A DNA stretch of 16,751 nt from Gelatoporia subvermispora B (GCA_000320605.2 KB445833.1:5345-22095), one strand, 5' to 3'; numbered from the stretch's first letter, positions 1-10,884 are shown. The notes: generated by a model not told the origin, from the letters alone. A program made the numbers and translations.

Positions 1-63
1 GACCGGCTCGCCGTCAAACTCGAAGTCCGAGTGCGGTGATATAGGCGTCCAAGGAGATTGCAT
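1..63 (-). CDS. Possible 5' end of a minus-strand gene running off the window
   Basis: An ATG at 63-61 on the minus strand opens a frame that stays open to the window edge and starts MQSPWTPISPHSDFEFDGEP. The Ser/Pro and acidic composition fits the N-terminus of a fungal regulatory protein, but I do not recognise a family. The sense strand upstream (64-240) is rich in C and T, which is common just before start codons in basidiomycetes. A competing minus-strand frame over about 240-9 is also open and contains ERDFFDAISLDAYITALGLR before a stop at about 11-9. Either could be the real frame, and neither can be extended within the window. Confidence 0.3.
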   Translation of the reverse strand, partial: MQSPWTPISPHSDFEFDGEPV

Positions 64-2150
64 CGAAGAAATCGCGCTCGACGGGCGCGGCGGAGAAGTG
101 AGGCAGGCGGGACGAGTTGCAGAGACTGCGTACGGACTCTGGGAGCGCGTCCAATGCGTGCAGGGGCGGGGGAGAGGGACGAGAACGCGGACGGGAGAGC
201 GTAAAAGGTCGGGCGGTTGGGAGTGCCTGGTGCGCGAGAGACAGACACAGCGGTGGCGGCGATTTCGTGTAGCGTAGACACTGTAGGCTGTTGACCGATG
301 TACTGAATACTGCAGCAACAAAGAAGAATTACCTGCTGCTTGAATCGAGTGCCAATCCGAGTAGTGGCTCAGGGCCTCAGGCTCTCTGTGCGAAGTCCCC
401 TCGTCCCCTGCCCACCCCGCACAATCCAAGGCACACCTCTTGTCTCTATATCCCTCAACACGCTCTATCCCTCGTATATCTTCATGGGCTCGTAGCACAT
501 CCCTTTGGCAGGTCCCCTCCAAGCACGAGCTCGTCGTTGCAACAACAAATATATTTGTCAGCCCGCTACGTACACCGTCACGTACCATGCACCCGGCGCG
601 CGACGCGCGCCGCGCCTCGCACTCTCTCCCAGCACCAGCACCAGCACCTCCTTCTCCTCCTCCTTCCCTGCCTCGCTCTGCCCCGCCCGCCCGGCCCCCG
701 CCTCACCCCACCTCGCGCATCCCTCGGGCTTGTGTGGGATCCTCGTGGTGGCCCCGTTGCCACAAGACTCAGAATCCGGATACACGTTGGACAGCCTCCG
801 AGTCTTGCAGCTACACGGATGAGGCTCCGACTGCCATAATCAATGGGCTATTGATGCTGAAGCTGTATATACCTGGGTAAACGTACCTCGATACCCGCAT
901 TGATTCCCATTTCATCCACTGAGAGCTGCCATCTGCGGGCGGTGCACGATCTTATTGGGGCTCACTGTGATCCTACCATAAATATAGCAGGGAATGGGAC
1001 GAGCCGGGAGGAGAACGCTTGCCAATGACTATGAAACCCTCCTGCTGGTACTTCCAATGCAGAAGGGCTTGCGGGAATGAAGCAAGTGGAAACCTATGTA
1101 GAGAAGGAGTGACGTTCAACGGCTTTACAAAGAAGAATGTAGATGAATTCAAGAGCCGTTTTGCTGCGCTGATTGGGCTCACCGAAAAAAATTCAGCTCA
1201 AATGGTAGTTGTGTGGGCGGCGGATTGGGGACCAAGATGGGAACTTGAGGAGGATCGGTGCCAGTTTGAGATCCGCAGCTGCATAGACAATGGCAAGCAG
1301 ATTAAGTGAGGCGGAGTTGTGATTGACTCTCTGCAGAGACGGGCCCACTAAAGCAGGAGCTAGATGGAGGAAACGCGAGGGGTACTTCAAGTAGAGGATA
1401 TCGAGCGATGAGGCGCAAGCCGACACGCCCGATCTGCGATCAGGCGCTCAAAGCATGACAGAGCGCGCAAACCACACAGCGGCGAGGCGCGCACCAGACA
1501 ACACCCTACAGCTACTATCCAAGCTACGACACTCGAGTCCATGCCCTCCTCTCCCGCTCGCTCTTACTGGCTTCGTATCTCCTCCTGCGGGTCGGGCCTG
1601 CAGATCCCATTCAATCTCTCGGCAAGCAATCGCGATCGGCCTCAAGACGAATCCTTAGTCGTCTACCTTTGCTCGATACTTGTCTTCCGCGCTCTGCCTA
1701 CCCAAAAGCCTTGCATTCGGCCAAGTACAGTTGCAATATTGGGATACGTGTCAGTACATGCAGTCTCTGATGTATAGCTATAGAGAGGGAGGTCCTGAGG
1801 TGCTCTTTAGGAGCTGAACGGCGATGTGAGAGTTGGAGAAGCAGATGCCACTCGGCCTGATGCCTCGGAGAAGGTCATCGGAGGACGCTAGATCTTTGTC
1901 TACGGGCTTACTCATACGTTTCATCCTCCAGCTTTGCTGCGCGACCGCATTGACTCCTCGCACTGTACCCTTCAGCCGGCAAGCGATTTGATCATTTGAG
2001 CATTCCCTGGAACACAAGGCTATCTCGAATGTCTCTCCATGCATCTTCGAGCACGGCAAGTCGCAAGCAGCAGACGTGATGCTCGTCCATTACAAACTCG
2101 AAGGCTTGGGAGGGTAGATGATGTCACGATTACAATCGGCGGCTCGTTGG
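64..2150. other. About 2 kb with no recognisable gene
   Basis: This stretch holds C/T-rich and GC-rich tracts, for example 600-720. It has several short open frames on both strands, the longest under 200 codons, and none shows a family I recognise. The frames at 1019-1309 (+) and 1193-1426 (-) overlap each other and look like chance. The minus frame 1778-2059 is also unrecognised. No tRNA, terminal inverted repeat or tandem array was seen. Confidence 0.5.
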
Positions 2151-2154
2151 CGCG

Positions 2155-2592
2155 GGAGAGCTTGGCACGACGGTGACTGCCCTCGATGCGGCGCTGCAGC
2201 GGGTGTTCAATATCGCGACTGGTTGGAAGGCAATTGTGCTCATTGACGAGGTATGGTCAGCGTCTCTTTTACCCAGACGAGGTCTGACGAAGACTGTAGA
2301 CGGATGTCTTCTTGGAGCAGCGTTCCCTGCACGACCTCGAGTGCAACGCCATGGTTGCTGTCTTGTAAGTCACCATGTCTTCCTGCAGAAGAACAGAGCC
2401 TGACGTGCATAACTGCACAGCCTGCGGCACGTCGAGTACTACCGCGGCGTGTTCTTCATGACGACAAACCACGTGAAGACGTTCGACGAGGCGTTCCTCT
2501 CGTGGATCCACGTCGTGCTGCACTTCCGCGAGCTGACCACGTCCGCGAAGTCGCAGGTCTGGCGCGCGTTCCTCCAGAAGGTCGGCGCTCTA
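2155..2592 (+). pseudogene. Fragment of a fungal AAA ATPase domain, three exons, decayed
   Basis: Joining exons 2155-2250, 2300-2364 and 2421-2592 gives the middle of an AAA ATPase domain. It opens with GELGTTVTALD, contains the Walker B segment IVLIDE and continues TDVFLEQRSLHDLE. Next come the sensor-1 segment FMTTNHVKTFDEAFLSW and HVVLHFRELTTSAK. The two introns (49 and 56 nt) have GT-AG ends. As I know the family, the loop reads TTNR and the following segment SRIH; here both arginines are replaced (NH; SW, codon TGG at 2503-2505). The Walker A region is absent upstream, where a stop lies at 2119-2121. Similarity ends at FLQKVGA, with a stop about 55 bases later. This is about 110 residues of a domain that normally belongs to a much larger protein. 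Such ATPases remodel or unfold substrates, but no activity is expected from this piece. Confidence 0.75.
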
Positions 2593-4000
2593 GTCACGCT
2601 CGCAGTTCACCTCAAGATTCAGCCATCGCGTCTCGTGCTGCGTTTACGCTGAAAGCTAACTGCGCAGCTGTGGTGATCGAGGCAGGCTGTGCCACGTCGA
2701 TCATCGATCATCTTCAAGGGTCTTCTGCACTCGAGATCTGCACGGTATGTCCCATGTCATTTCGGGCTGTTATCTGTGCTCACCTGCAATTTACGACTGC
2801 AGGACATCTCGGCATCAGTTTGCTCCAGCCCTGATGGAAAGCGCGGCGGTCCTTAGATGACACGCTCGCAGATAGTCTCGCGGAGCGTCGGCGTCGATAA
2901 CAGAACGCTCGAGGCAACATTCGCATCCGACGGCCATTCCCTTGTCCCCCTCGGCAACCGTCTTTGCAACGGTATGTGGCTGTATCCCGGTGACCCTCAA
3001 CTCAGGTGCTCTCCTGGTCAGCACCTTCGCATAATCCCCCCTCGTGGCGCAATCCTCCACGGCACCCACACCGCACACGAGACTGTTCCGATGCGGCGCG
3101 CGCAGCGGTTCGCGGACATGTCTCTGTGTCTCTGCGGTCGCGACGATGTGCTGCTGGCGGTCTATCCCAACACGCTCGGTTCATTCTCCATGTCTCCTCT
3201 CTTCGCTCCGCCGCGCTGCAGCATCCGCACTACGCTCAAGGCCCCTCGCTCGCGTGCGGTGCCTCACGGACACGTACTCCCAGCTCTGCGGGCTCTGCGA
3301 GGCAATCGCCAACTATCTCTTCTTTCGTGGCCTCACAAAGACCGTTCGAAACAACCGCGATCGCGTCTACGACTTTGATCATCCGCGGCACATCCTCCGA
3401 CGCAAGCATTCGTGGGCTTGGCAAGTCCGGCCATCAGCTCTGGAACGTCGTCGATGTCTCGCTATCGCATGTTACGGCCACGCACGCACGGCGTGTCCAT
3501 GTCCATCGCTTTCGTATGTCAAGCGTCGCATTATTTTCTTTGAGCTATATTCTGACATGATAAGTAGTTAGTCGGCACTATTACGAGCATCCCGCGCCCA
3601 CCACGCTCGTCTGGGATTTGGTTGTCCTGCACGCCGAGCCTGCGCCGGCGCCGACAACATCATTGCCCGGGGTGCGCATGCCCCCGTATCCCGCACGTCT
3701 CGGCAGATTGTCCATCGCATCCGCTGCACCAGGAGCCCGAGGTCGAGCGCACCGACGCAGGTAGCGCACCGTCCCGTCCCATCCAGGTAGATCTCCATCG
3801 GCTCGCGCGACAGCCTTGCAGGCCCCGACCCGCGATTGCACTCGGACCGCTGTGCGGGTGCCGTCCCGCCACATGCTGCGTCGTGCATGGCGTCCGTTTC
3901 AGGCAGCGGACGCGCGTTGTCGGTGACGGTGACGGCGACGGTCAACGCCATTTCTCCTCGGTGCGGCAGACACGGTCGGCAGTGCGCAGTGCGCTCTCGC
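2593..4000. other. Unassigned GC-rich stretch
   Basis: Many frames are open on both strands because GC content is high, but none is recognisable. Two possible GT-AG introns are visible at about 2742-2803 and 2972-3005, so this may be another decayed spliced gene. A segment at about 3360-3470 in one plus frame reads RGTSSDASIRGLGKSGHQLW and looks more protein-like than its surroundings. I could not assign it to a family. The minus frame 3568-4188 is Arg/Pro/Ala-rich and behaves like a composition artefact. Confidence 0.4.
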
Positions 4001-4002
4001 CG

Positions 4003-5110
4003 GCGGTCCCGAGGTTGGGCGGTTTCACGGCCTCGCGGTTCTGCGGGCTTGGCGGTTCTGCGGGCTTGGCGGTTCTGCGGCCTCGGCGGTCCTGCGCCCC
4101 GCGGTTCCTGGCTCGCGACGTTTGCTCGAGCGCGCTGTACTGTCCCGCATCGTGACACAGCGCTGGTCAGGTACGTTCCCGGGTCCAATCCGATCCTATG
4201 TGCTCACCTTGAAAACTGACTTGCTGCTTGTTATGTTGCAGTGTTCCAGCGACCGTCAGCCCACAAATTCTGCGCAGCATCGTCTTGGCCGCGCCGCGCA
4301 CGCCATGACAGTGCTGAAAAGAAGGCATCAGTTCGCGACATGTACGACACAGACACGTACGCGTGCGGGGGGACACCGCCTCTCGCAATTTCCTCCATCT
4401 AGCGCCGTCCAACGCCCGACGTCCAACCCGGCGCGAGACTTGGCCGTTGTCGCCTTCATCACCGGACGCGGAAACACCAAGAGACGACAGGTCGGTCTTG
4501 AGTTTTGAAGCTCGCTGGCGGGCGCGGCGGGACCGGCGGCGGGCAGAGAGATGTGCTGGGCAGTCACGGCAGGCCCTGGTTGCGGTACGCTCCTCATGCG
4601 CGGTTCCTCGGCTGGAACGGCAATGACTGATTTGCGTTTTTGGAGTGCTTTGGGAGGCCGTGGCGGTTCCGACTTCACGATGCGCGTGGACGACGCAATT
4701 GCGGACCGACGCTCGAGGGGCGCGTTCCTGGCAACGCCCTGCGCGCGGTTCTGGCGTCTGGCGGTCCGCAGGTTCGGCGGCGGCGGGCCAGATGCGAGCA
4801 GTCGCAAGTGTCGTCTTTGGCGGTCGCGCGAGATCTGTCTTTGCGCGATCTTCTCATTTTGCACCGAGGGTCGGTTCCTGGCATCGCAGCAACTCGTTCT
4901 GGACCGTGTGGACTCGCGCCTGTGCAGATCCGGCGGGTCGCTTCGGGTCGTCGTCGGGACGTAAATGCAGCGCGATTGCGGGCTGGCGGTGTCCGGCATG
5001 CGACTTTGGCGGTTTGCAAGCTCGGCGGGAGCGGATTTGGCAGGCGGCGGCGGGCCAGATCTGGGCAGTCGACTTGAGTGCCGTTATTGGCGGCTTGTGC
5101 GCCGGTGAGT
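4003..5110. repeat. Degenerate GC-rich minisatellite, GCGGTTC core
   Basis: At 4035-4102 four near-identical 17-bp units occur head to tail with the consensus GCGGTTCTGCGGGCTTG, flanked by weaker copies from about 4003. Related GCGGTTC or GCGGTCC cores then recur irregularly to about 5100, for example near 4600, 4664, 4746 and 4820. A longer motif recurs three times: CGGGCAG at 4540, CGGGCCAG at 4784 and CGGGCCAG at 5051. The last two are followed by GATNNGNGCAGTCG-type sequence, and spacings are about 244 and 267 bp. The open frames here run in several frames at once and are best read as repeat composition, not genes. Confidence 0.6.
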
Positions 5111-5698
5111 CCATTTTCGCGCCTTGACTTTCCTATGCGTGTTGAGCATACAGTCTTGGTGCCTCAGAAACGTCGCGCGGGTGGCAGAAACGCGCCCGAG
5201 TCGCACAAGCCGGGAGCGCATACATCCGGCGGGCCGTCGCTAGAGAAGAGAGTCGGCGCGACACGGCGAGGGGGCTGCATCAAAGAGGCGGGCAGAGCAT
5301 ATGCACACGGGAGGAGGCGCGGCGGCGGTGGCGGCGACGGCGACCGGTGGCGAGTGCGCGGCCAGAGACAATGTCGGGACAGCGTCGACGGACGGCGGGC
5401 GGCGGGCGCAGCATGTCGTAGCTAGCAGAGCGTCGAGCGCGTCGAGAATGCAAGCCAGAGAGCGGTCGCAGAGGGAGGAAGCTAGGCGAGTGAGCAAGAC
5501 GGACGAGCGAGGGCAGGACAGTCAAAGTGAGAGCGAGCAGAGACAACGCGTCTCGATCGGCGTCTCGTAGCTGCGTGCGCGTCTCACCCCCACCCGCACT
5601 CTGCTGCTCGCCATGGCTCCCCTCGCTAGGTCTTACATCTCCCCAGTTTTTCAGCGACAGGCACGATGACGACGACGCTTTTTTGACCCTTCATTGCC
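5111..5698. other. Intergenic region upstream of the NAP1 half-gene
   Basis: This GC-rich spacer changes character over its length. About 5300-5350 is GGC/GCG-rich and about 5400-5530 is purine-rich on the plus strand. The last 120 bases are mixed-pyrimidine and lead into the NAP1 start at 5699. That final part may be the copied native promoter or 5' leader of NAP1. I found no clear TATA box. Confidence 0.4.
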
Positions 5699-6486
5699 AT
5701 GTCTTCCCATATTCCCATCAGCCAGGTCGACCCGACCGCGCCGACCCCCCAAAACACGCCCCTCACACATGCCCCCATCGCCCAGGGCCTCTCGCGCCCT
5801 ACCGTCCCCGACATCACAGAAGACAACGAGCCGGAGGAGGAGGAGGAGCCCATTTTGGGATCCGCGATACAGCACGCCATGCTTGGTCTCGTCCAGGGCA
5901 AGCTCGCCGACCTGGTCGGCAAGAGCTCGGGCTACATCGAGAGCCTGCCCGTCGAGGTGAAAAGGAGCGTCGAGGCGCTCAAGGCTGTCCAGGTGAAGCA
6001 GATTGAGCTCCAGAACCAGTACAAGCGGGAGTGTCTCGAGCTTGAGCGCAAGGTGTGTAGTGCATCGCTGGTGCTGTCTGTGCACCAGCTTCGAATCCGC
6101 AACCTCTTGCTGACATCTGTTCACAGTACCTCGAGCTGCAAAAGCCGCTGCACGACAGACGGCAAGCCATCGTCAGCGGTGCTGCCCCGCCCACCCCGGA
6201 GGAGATTGCGGCCGGAGAGGCGCAGTCCCAGAAGGACGACCCCGAGTACGCCCCCCTCCCCGCGGACTCGACCGCCGCATTGGCGATCCCCGAGTTCTGG
6301 CTCACCGCGCTTCGGAACCACCTCGGCCTCGCGGAGCTTACCACCGACCGCGACGCCGCTGGGCTCAACTCACCGACATCCGCGTCTCGTACCTCCCGAC
6401 GACGGACACGAAGCCCGGCTTCAAGCTCCAGTTCTTCTTCTCGCCCAACGAGTTCTTCGAGAACGACATGCTCGAGAAGACGTGTG
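5699..6486 (+). pseudogene. NAP1: 5' half of a nucleosome assembly protein gene (NAP1-like), frameshifted and truncated
   Basis: NAP1 proteins are histone H2A-H2B chaperones that shuttle between cytoplasm and nucleus. Exon 1 (5699-6052, 118 codons) starts MSSHIPISQ, has an acidic run EPEEEEEP, then the long helix of the NAP fold (SLPVEVKRSVEALKAVQ, IELQNQYKRECLELERK). A 74-nt GT-AG intron (6053-6126) precedes exon 2, which reads YLELQKPLHDRRQAIV and AIPEFWLTALRNH. At about 6361-6366 the homologous frame shifts, apparently by loss of one or four bases, into LTDIRVSYLPTTDTKPGF and FSPNEFFENDMLEKT. Similarity stops there at about 6486. The second half of the fold and the acidic tail are absent, so about 250 of a usual 370-430 residues remain. 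The start at 5699 gives the expected acidic N-terminus. It lies 240 bases before the zinc-finger gene on the same strand. Either the copy is dead, or it reads through into that gene. Confidence 0.88.
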
Positions 6487-6727
6487 CGGGGTCACGTTAC
6501 CGTGTCCGCGCACTTGACGCGCGCGCGCCCCGCGTGCAGGCGCCTCTCACGGCACCGCCATGTCCCTCGCATGCATTTGCGTCCTCAGCTCCACGCCCGC
6601 GTCCGCTCTAGATCTCGCCACGCAGGGCCTCGCCGGCACCCTCGACCATCCCGTCGTGCACGCCCCGCACAGCACACACCATACCGAGGACGCGCCACTC
6701 TGACCCCGCACGAGCAGCCGACACGCC

Positions 6728-8692
6728 ATGACGACGGACCTCGCGCGGTGCCCGTACGCGCACGAGGGGTGCGCATACACGTACCGCGCGCACGACACGC
6801 GGGCGAAGCACAACCTCGGGTCGCACATCTCGCGGCGGCACCGGCCCAGCACCAAGATCCTCTACTCCGGTGCGTCCCCCCTTGCTTCCCCCCTAGCCCT
6901 ACCCAAGTGCCAACTGAGCTCGCGCTGACAGGCCGCACGCGCACGCTCACGCGCGACGCGGCGTCGGGCGAGTTCGCGTGCCCGTGCGGGGCGTTCCGGC
7001 ACGGCGACGCGGGCGCGGTGCGCGCGCACGCGCACAAGGCGCACCAGCACGCCGCGGAGGACGACGGCGCCAAGGCCGCTTCAGCATCGGCATCGGCATC
7101 GGCATCGGCATCTGCGTCTGCGTCTGCGTCTGCGCCTGCGTCCCCGCCCGCGGAGTCGATCTCAGAGTTCACGCCGACGCCGGCCAGGCGGACGGTGTCG
7201 CGGGCTGCGCCGGGCGCGCCTGTAGTGTCTGCGCCGGGCGCCGAGCGCGCGGCGGGCTCGTCGCGGGGCGGGGCGACGCGGCTGAGTCTGCCTCGGAAGA
7301 GCGACGTCGTGAGCCTGATGCCGCCGGGCAGGCGCGACGGTGCGGCCAAGACGCGCGTGGGGCGTACGAAGTCAGCTGCCGGCCCGTCTACCACGTTTAG
7401 CGTTGAGCTGGAGTCGGCGGACCACGGTTCTGCGATGCATACGCAGGAAGCCGGGATGGGCAACGGCAGCGGCGTGGCAAAGACGCGTCCGGCCGCCGCC
7501 CCTTCTGCCGTCGAAGTGAAAAGACCTGAGCGGAAGTCAGTACCAGTGGACGGCGACGTCATGGCAAAGCCGCCTCTGGAGCGTAGGAATCCAGTCGCCG
7601 CAGCAGCGAAAACGTCTGAGCCGGGGTCTGCGACACGCGCGACGAAGGCCCGGTCGGGCAATGACGATGCCGCGGCCAAGACACGTCTGGGGCTGACTCT
7701 GCCTACCGCGTGCATGACTCCAGCCACCAGTGCAAGGAGAGCCACGTCCCCCCCTCGCGAGATCGCGCTCGAGCGCGCCGGGCAGCCGGTCCCGACGCCG
7801 CCTTCAAGGGGCGCGCGCTCGTACGCTGCGTCGTTCGTGTCCCTGGGCATCGACCTCGAGGATCGCATCGCCCAACTCCGCGACACGCCCTCTTCCTTCT
7901 TGCGTCCCCCCGCGCCGCCCGAGGTCTGCGAACTGCCCCCAAAAAGGAAGCGTTCCGACGGGACTTTGAGCGAGCAGCGCAGCTGGCAGGGCAGCCCGTT
8001 CACGTTCACGCCGTGGATCGACTACGTCAAGGCCGCGCGGAGCAGCACGACGGCGAGCATCAAGATCTGCCCCCGATGTCGCGTGGCGCTGACCCCGGAT
8101 GAGAAGCTGCACTACCTGTCGTGTGCAAGGTGCAACTGCCCGGCAAGTAGCGTGAACCCGGACGCGTCAGCGATCGTTCTCCGCAGACCCGCTTCGACCG
8201 CAGCTCGCCCGCTTGCCCGATCGCGCGGCGTGCACGAGTTCCAGCTGCGAAGCGAGTTCGTCGAGGCGCTCTCCTCGGCCGTCTGCCAATATGCGGCGCT
8301 CGGCGAGCCGCTCGACTTGCACGGCGCGTTCGCAGAAGCCGCACCGGAGGGCGAGCCCGAGACAGGCTCCCTCCTCCGTCTCGTGCGAGACGCCGCTTTC
8401 CCGTGAGTCCCCTGTCGTCGTCAGCCTCGCACCCCCGTGCTGCTCGGCATCCATCCATCTCGCTATGGCTAATGCTTGCTCGCGTTGCCGCAGGATCGGC
8501 CAGCACCACTCCACGGGCCAGAACCCCGGCCACGTCGTCGACCGCTATCTCTGCGCGTGCGGCATGCGACGGCAGCGCGCGGCGTGGCACGCGGCGTGCG
8601 GGGGCGTCGTTGTCCTCAGCTGCAGGCGCATCCCGCCCACGCGCGAGCGCTGTGTCCCCGGGCAGGGCTTCGAGATCCGCATAGCGCACTGA
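6728..8692 (+). CDS. Hypothetical Cys/His-rich zinc-finger-type protein, three exons
   Basis: Exons 6728-6869, 6932-8402 and 8494-8692 join in frame through two GT-AG introns of 62 and 91 nt and encode 603 residues. Residues 8-40 contain CPYAHEGCAYTYRAHDTR followed by HISRRH, a degenerate C2H2 pattern. A second Cys/His cluster follows at about 60-85 (FACPCGAFRHGDAG then HAHKAHQH). Next is an Ala-Ser repeat at about 98-117, then roughly 300 residues of low-complexity Ala/Arg/Pro/Ser sequence likely to be disordered. Near residue 430 to the end come FTFTPWIDYVKAARS, a zinc-ribbon-like CPRC...CARCNC pair, and in exon 3 GQNPGHVVDRYLCACG. I do not know a named family with this order. A nucleic-acid-binding or regulatory role is a guess from the metal-binding clusters. 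The start at 6728 is the first ATG before the first Cys cluster. The stop is TGA at 8690-8692. No frameshift or stop breaks the spliced frame, unlike the neighbouring genes. Confidence 0.65.
7080..7140 (+). repeat. GCATCG / GCGTCT hexanucleotide microsatellite inside the zinc-finger gene
   Basis: A run of 6-bp units begins as GCATCG and grades into GCGTCT, about ten units in all. In the gene's frame it encodes alternating Ala-Ser. The step change from one unit to the other suggests expansion of two variants. Length is a multiple of three, so changes in copy number keep the frame. Confidence 0.85.
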
Positions 8693-10037
8693 GCGCCGGC
8701 GATCGAGCGGGCTGCATTCGGAGTGGACGTTCGACTGGCGTCCAATCTGCGCCCGAGATCTTGGACTAGGAAACGTATAGACGCTGCGTAGCGGCGTGGA
8801 CCGCAAGATGCGGTTCTGGAAGCTTCGTATAGACTAGATTGACGTGCTCGTCCTCTCGCTGAGGCCATATTCGGAAACTACTAATCTACAGACCAGGAGG
8901 ATCGGGGCAATGAGGAGAACGGCGACGACTGCGGGGGACTTGAAATGGCGTCGGGAAGGGCGCCGGATGTGGAACTGGGTGCGGGAAGTGATCTGCACGA
9001 GATCAAGCCCGCACCGAGCGTATTTTCGCAGCGTTCGCTCCACGGGCTGTCTGTAGTAGCTAGATCGATAGTAGACGGTTCGTATTAGCTGGAAATTGAT
9101 GCGCGAAGGATGCACGAAAATGACCCTAAGGCAGACATCCCCGCGCACATCCCCTGGGCCCTGCGTTCGCGCCTCGAGGCACCACCCCGCGGTGCTTCCA
9201 TTCGCATTTGCACTCGCACTTGCGCAATCGCACTAGCACCTGCCTATCGCGGCCCCATCCGCAGGCTGCGAGTCAGGCGCACGTCACGCGCGCACACCAG
9301 CGCAGCGCGACGACGCGATGCGCCGCGGCGCGCAGATCAGCGACCCCGCACACAGATATACTCGCGCGCGAACGCACAATGCACATCGCAGACGGCACAC
9401 GATCAGAAGGGGGCACGTAGTACGATGCGTATAACCGAGAATACACGATAACTTCAATAAGGCTAAGGGAGGGTGGAAGTACAGGACAGGCACAGGCAAC
9501 GACCGGAGGGAGCAGGCCAGGCAATGGTACAGCGGCAGGTATATCATCGAGTATGATGGGCGCAGCGCGACACAAGACGGAAAGCGGCGCGCGAGGCTCT
9601 CCAATGGATAGCAGCAAGACAGGACGGCGCGTCCGGGGACGCGCAAATTTCCTGGGACGCCGTCTGCTGACCCGTCATCGGCCCGGGTGTCTGGAATGCG
9701 CGGGCGGTGCGCCGCAGTGACCGTGCGTAGGATCCGTCTCGCGCGCACGACTGGGCGGGACGAGTGCTGCGGCGGGGGGACGACATCCAAGCGGTGGTGT
9801 CGTGCAGCGCGGCGAGACGGCGCAGTGGGGCGCGGGGGACGGTGCTTGTGGCGAGCGGGCACGTCCAAGCGTTCGCGGGCCCGGGGACGACTCTGCTCTG
9901 CGCAGAGCATACGCGCCACGCGCGCGAGACTTGAGTGCCGAGTGCTTTGGGTGCTTTGGTGCGTAGACGTTGTCGTGAGGGACGCGCTGTGATGGTCGCT
10001 ACTCGCACGGGGTCCGTAGATAGTGTCTGGACGGCGG
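8693..10037. other. 1.3 kb with no recognisable gene
   Basis: This covers the 3' flank of the zinc-finger gene and unassigned sequence. No canonical AATAAA was picked out just after 8692. About 9200-9420 is rich in short alternating CG/CA motifs. A minus-strand frame of 277 codons at 9284-10117 is Arg/Pro/Ser-rich and overlaps plus-strand frames, so I read it as chance. No RNA gene was seen. Confidence 0.45.
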
Positions 10038-10440
10038 CGCGTCTGGGAGAGGCTGCGAGAGGCGGCTTGGACGGGGTGGCGCCGACTGCGCGCGGTGTCG
10101 GGAGGGCCTATCGACAAGAGTTCCGCGAGCTCGTGGTGCAGCGTCGACAGGGCGATTGCAGCGACCTACTCACCGATCGTGCCGTCCCTCATCCCGAGCG
10201 CTGTGCAGTTGGCGGTCTCTGCGCGCGCGGCGTTTCGTTCGGGAGAGGCTGCGCTTGGCGGTTTGGACGCGGTGGTGCCGAGTATGAGGTGTCTTAACGG
10301 TCTGGAGGGCCTGCCTGCAGAAATTCCGCGGGCACGCGTCCGCAGCATGGGGGTCAGTAAAGCGACTCCAGCGACCTACTCACCGATCGCGCCGTCCCCC
10401 ACCGCAAGCGCTGTGCAGCCGGCGGGCTCTGCGCACGCCC
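10038..10440. repeat. Imperfect tandem duplication, about 200-210 bp unit
   Basis: Two copies lie head to tail. GGGAGAGGCTGCG occurs at 10045 and 10241 (offset 196), each followed by a similar GGCGGYTTGGACG segment. GCGACCTACTCACCGATCG occurs at 10161 and 10371 (offset 210). About 45 further bases remain similar, including GAGCGCTGTGCAG versus AAGCGCTGTGCAG. The different offsets show a small length change inside the unit. In one plus frame the copies give ATYSPIVPSLIPSAVQ and ATYSPIAPSPTASAVQ, so the unit may once have been coding. No family was recognised. Confidence 0.75.
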
Positions 10441-10876
10441 GTAATGCGCCCGACGCTTGCGGGCCTTACCGCTGTGCCCGCCGCGGCGACTGGTGGTCTT
10501 CGCGCGGCTCCTTGCGCGGGTTGCGAAGAGAGTCGCTGAGAGGGGTGTGTCCCTCAGCCTGAGCGCGCTGCGGGTCTTCGGGCAGCGCAGACTCGCCAGC
10601 GTGCACGCCGTCTGCGGTCATCTGAGGGTCGAGCTGGTCCTTGCGCACCCGCGCGCGCGCAAGGAGTAAGGCCAGCTGTCGCTTCATGACGGGGCGGCCT
10701 GTTGCGTTGAGATCCTGCCGGATGAACTCAGCGTCGCCAAGGTGCATCGCGAGAGAGATCGCGTGCGAGAGTTTCGGATGCTGTCCGTAGATCGTGTGTG
10801 CCGTCCGCAGAACGGCGACGTCATCAGGAGGGAGAAGGAGGGGGGCGCAGCTGATAAGTTCAGCATCGACGTTCGT

Positions 10877-10884
10877 TTCCGAAT
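10877..10884. repeat. Left target-site duplication TTCCGAAT
   Basis: This is the 8-bp direct repeat left of the hAT element. It is identical to 11500-11507 and belongs to the interrupted RPN1 remnant. Confidence 0.93.

Noticed and set aside
3568..4188. 206-codon minus-strand open frame
   Set aside because: It overlaps the GCGGTTC minisatellite, and its Arg/Pro/Ala-rich sequence is simply the repeat translated.
6585..8009. 474-codon minus-strand frame opposite the zinc-finger gene
   Set aside because: It is antisense to a spliced frame with consistent introns and Cys/His motifs, and its Ala-Asp run is the reverse of the Ala-Ser repeat.
9284..10117. 277-codon minus-strand open frame
   Set aside because: It is rich in Arg, Pro, Ser and Cys, overlaps open frames on the other strand, has no recognisable motif, and fits chance in GC-rich DNA.
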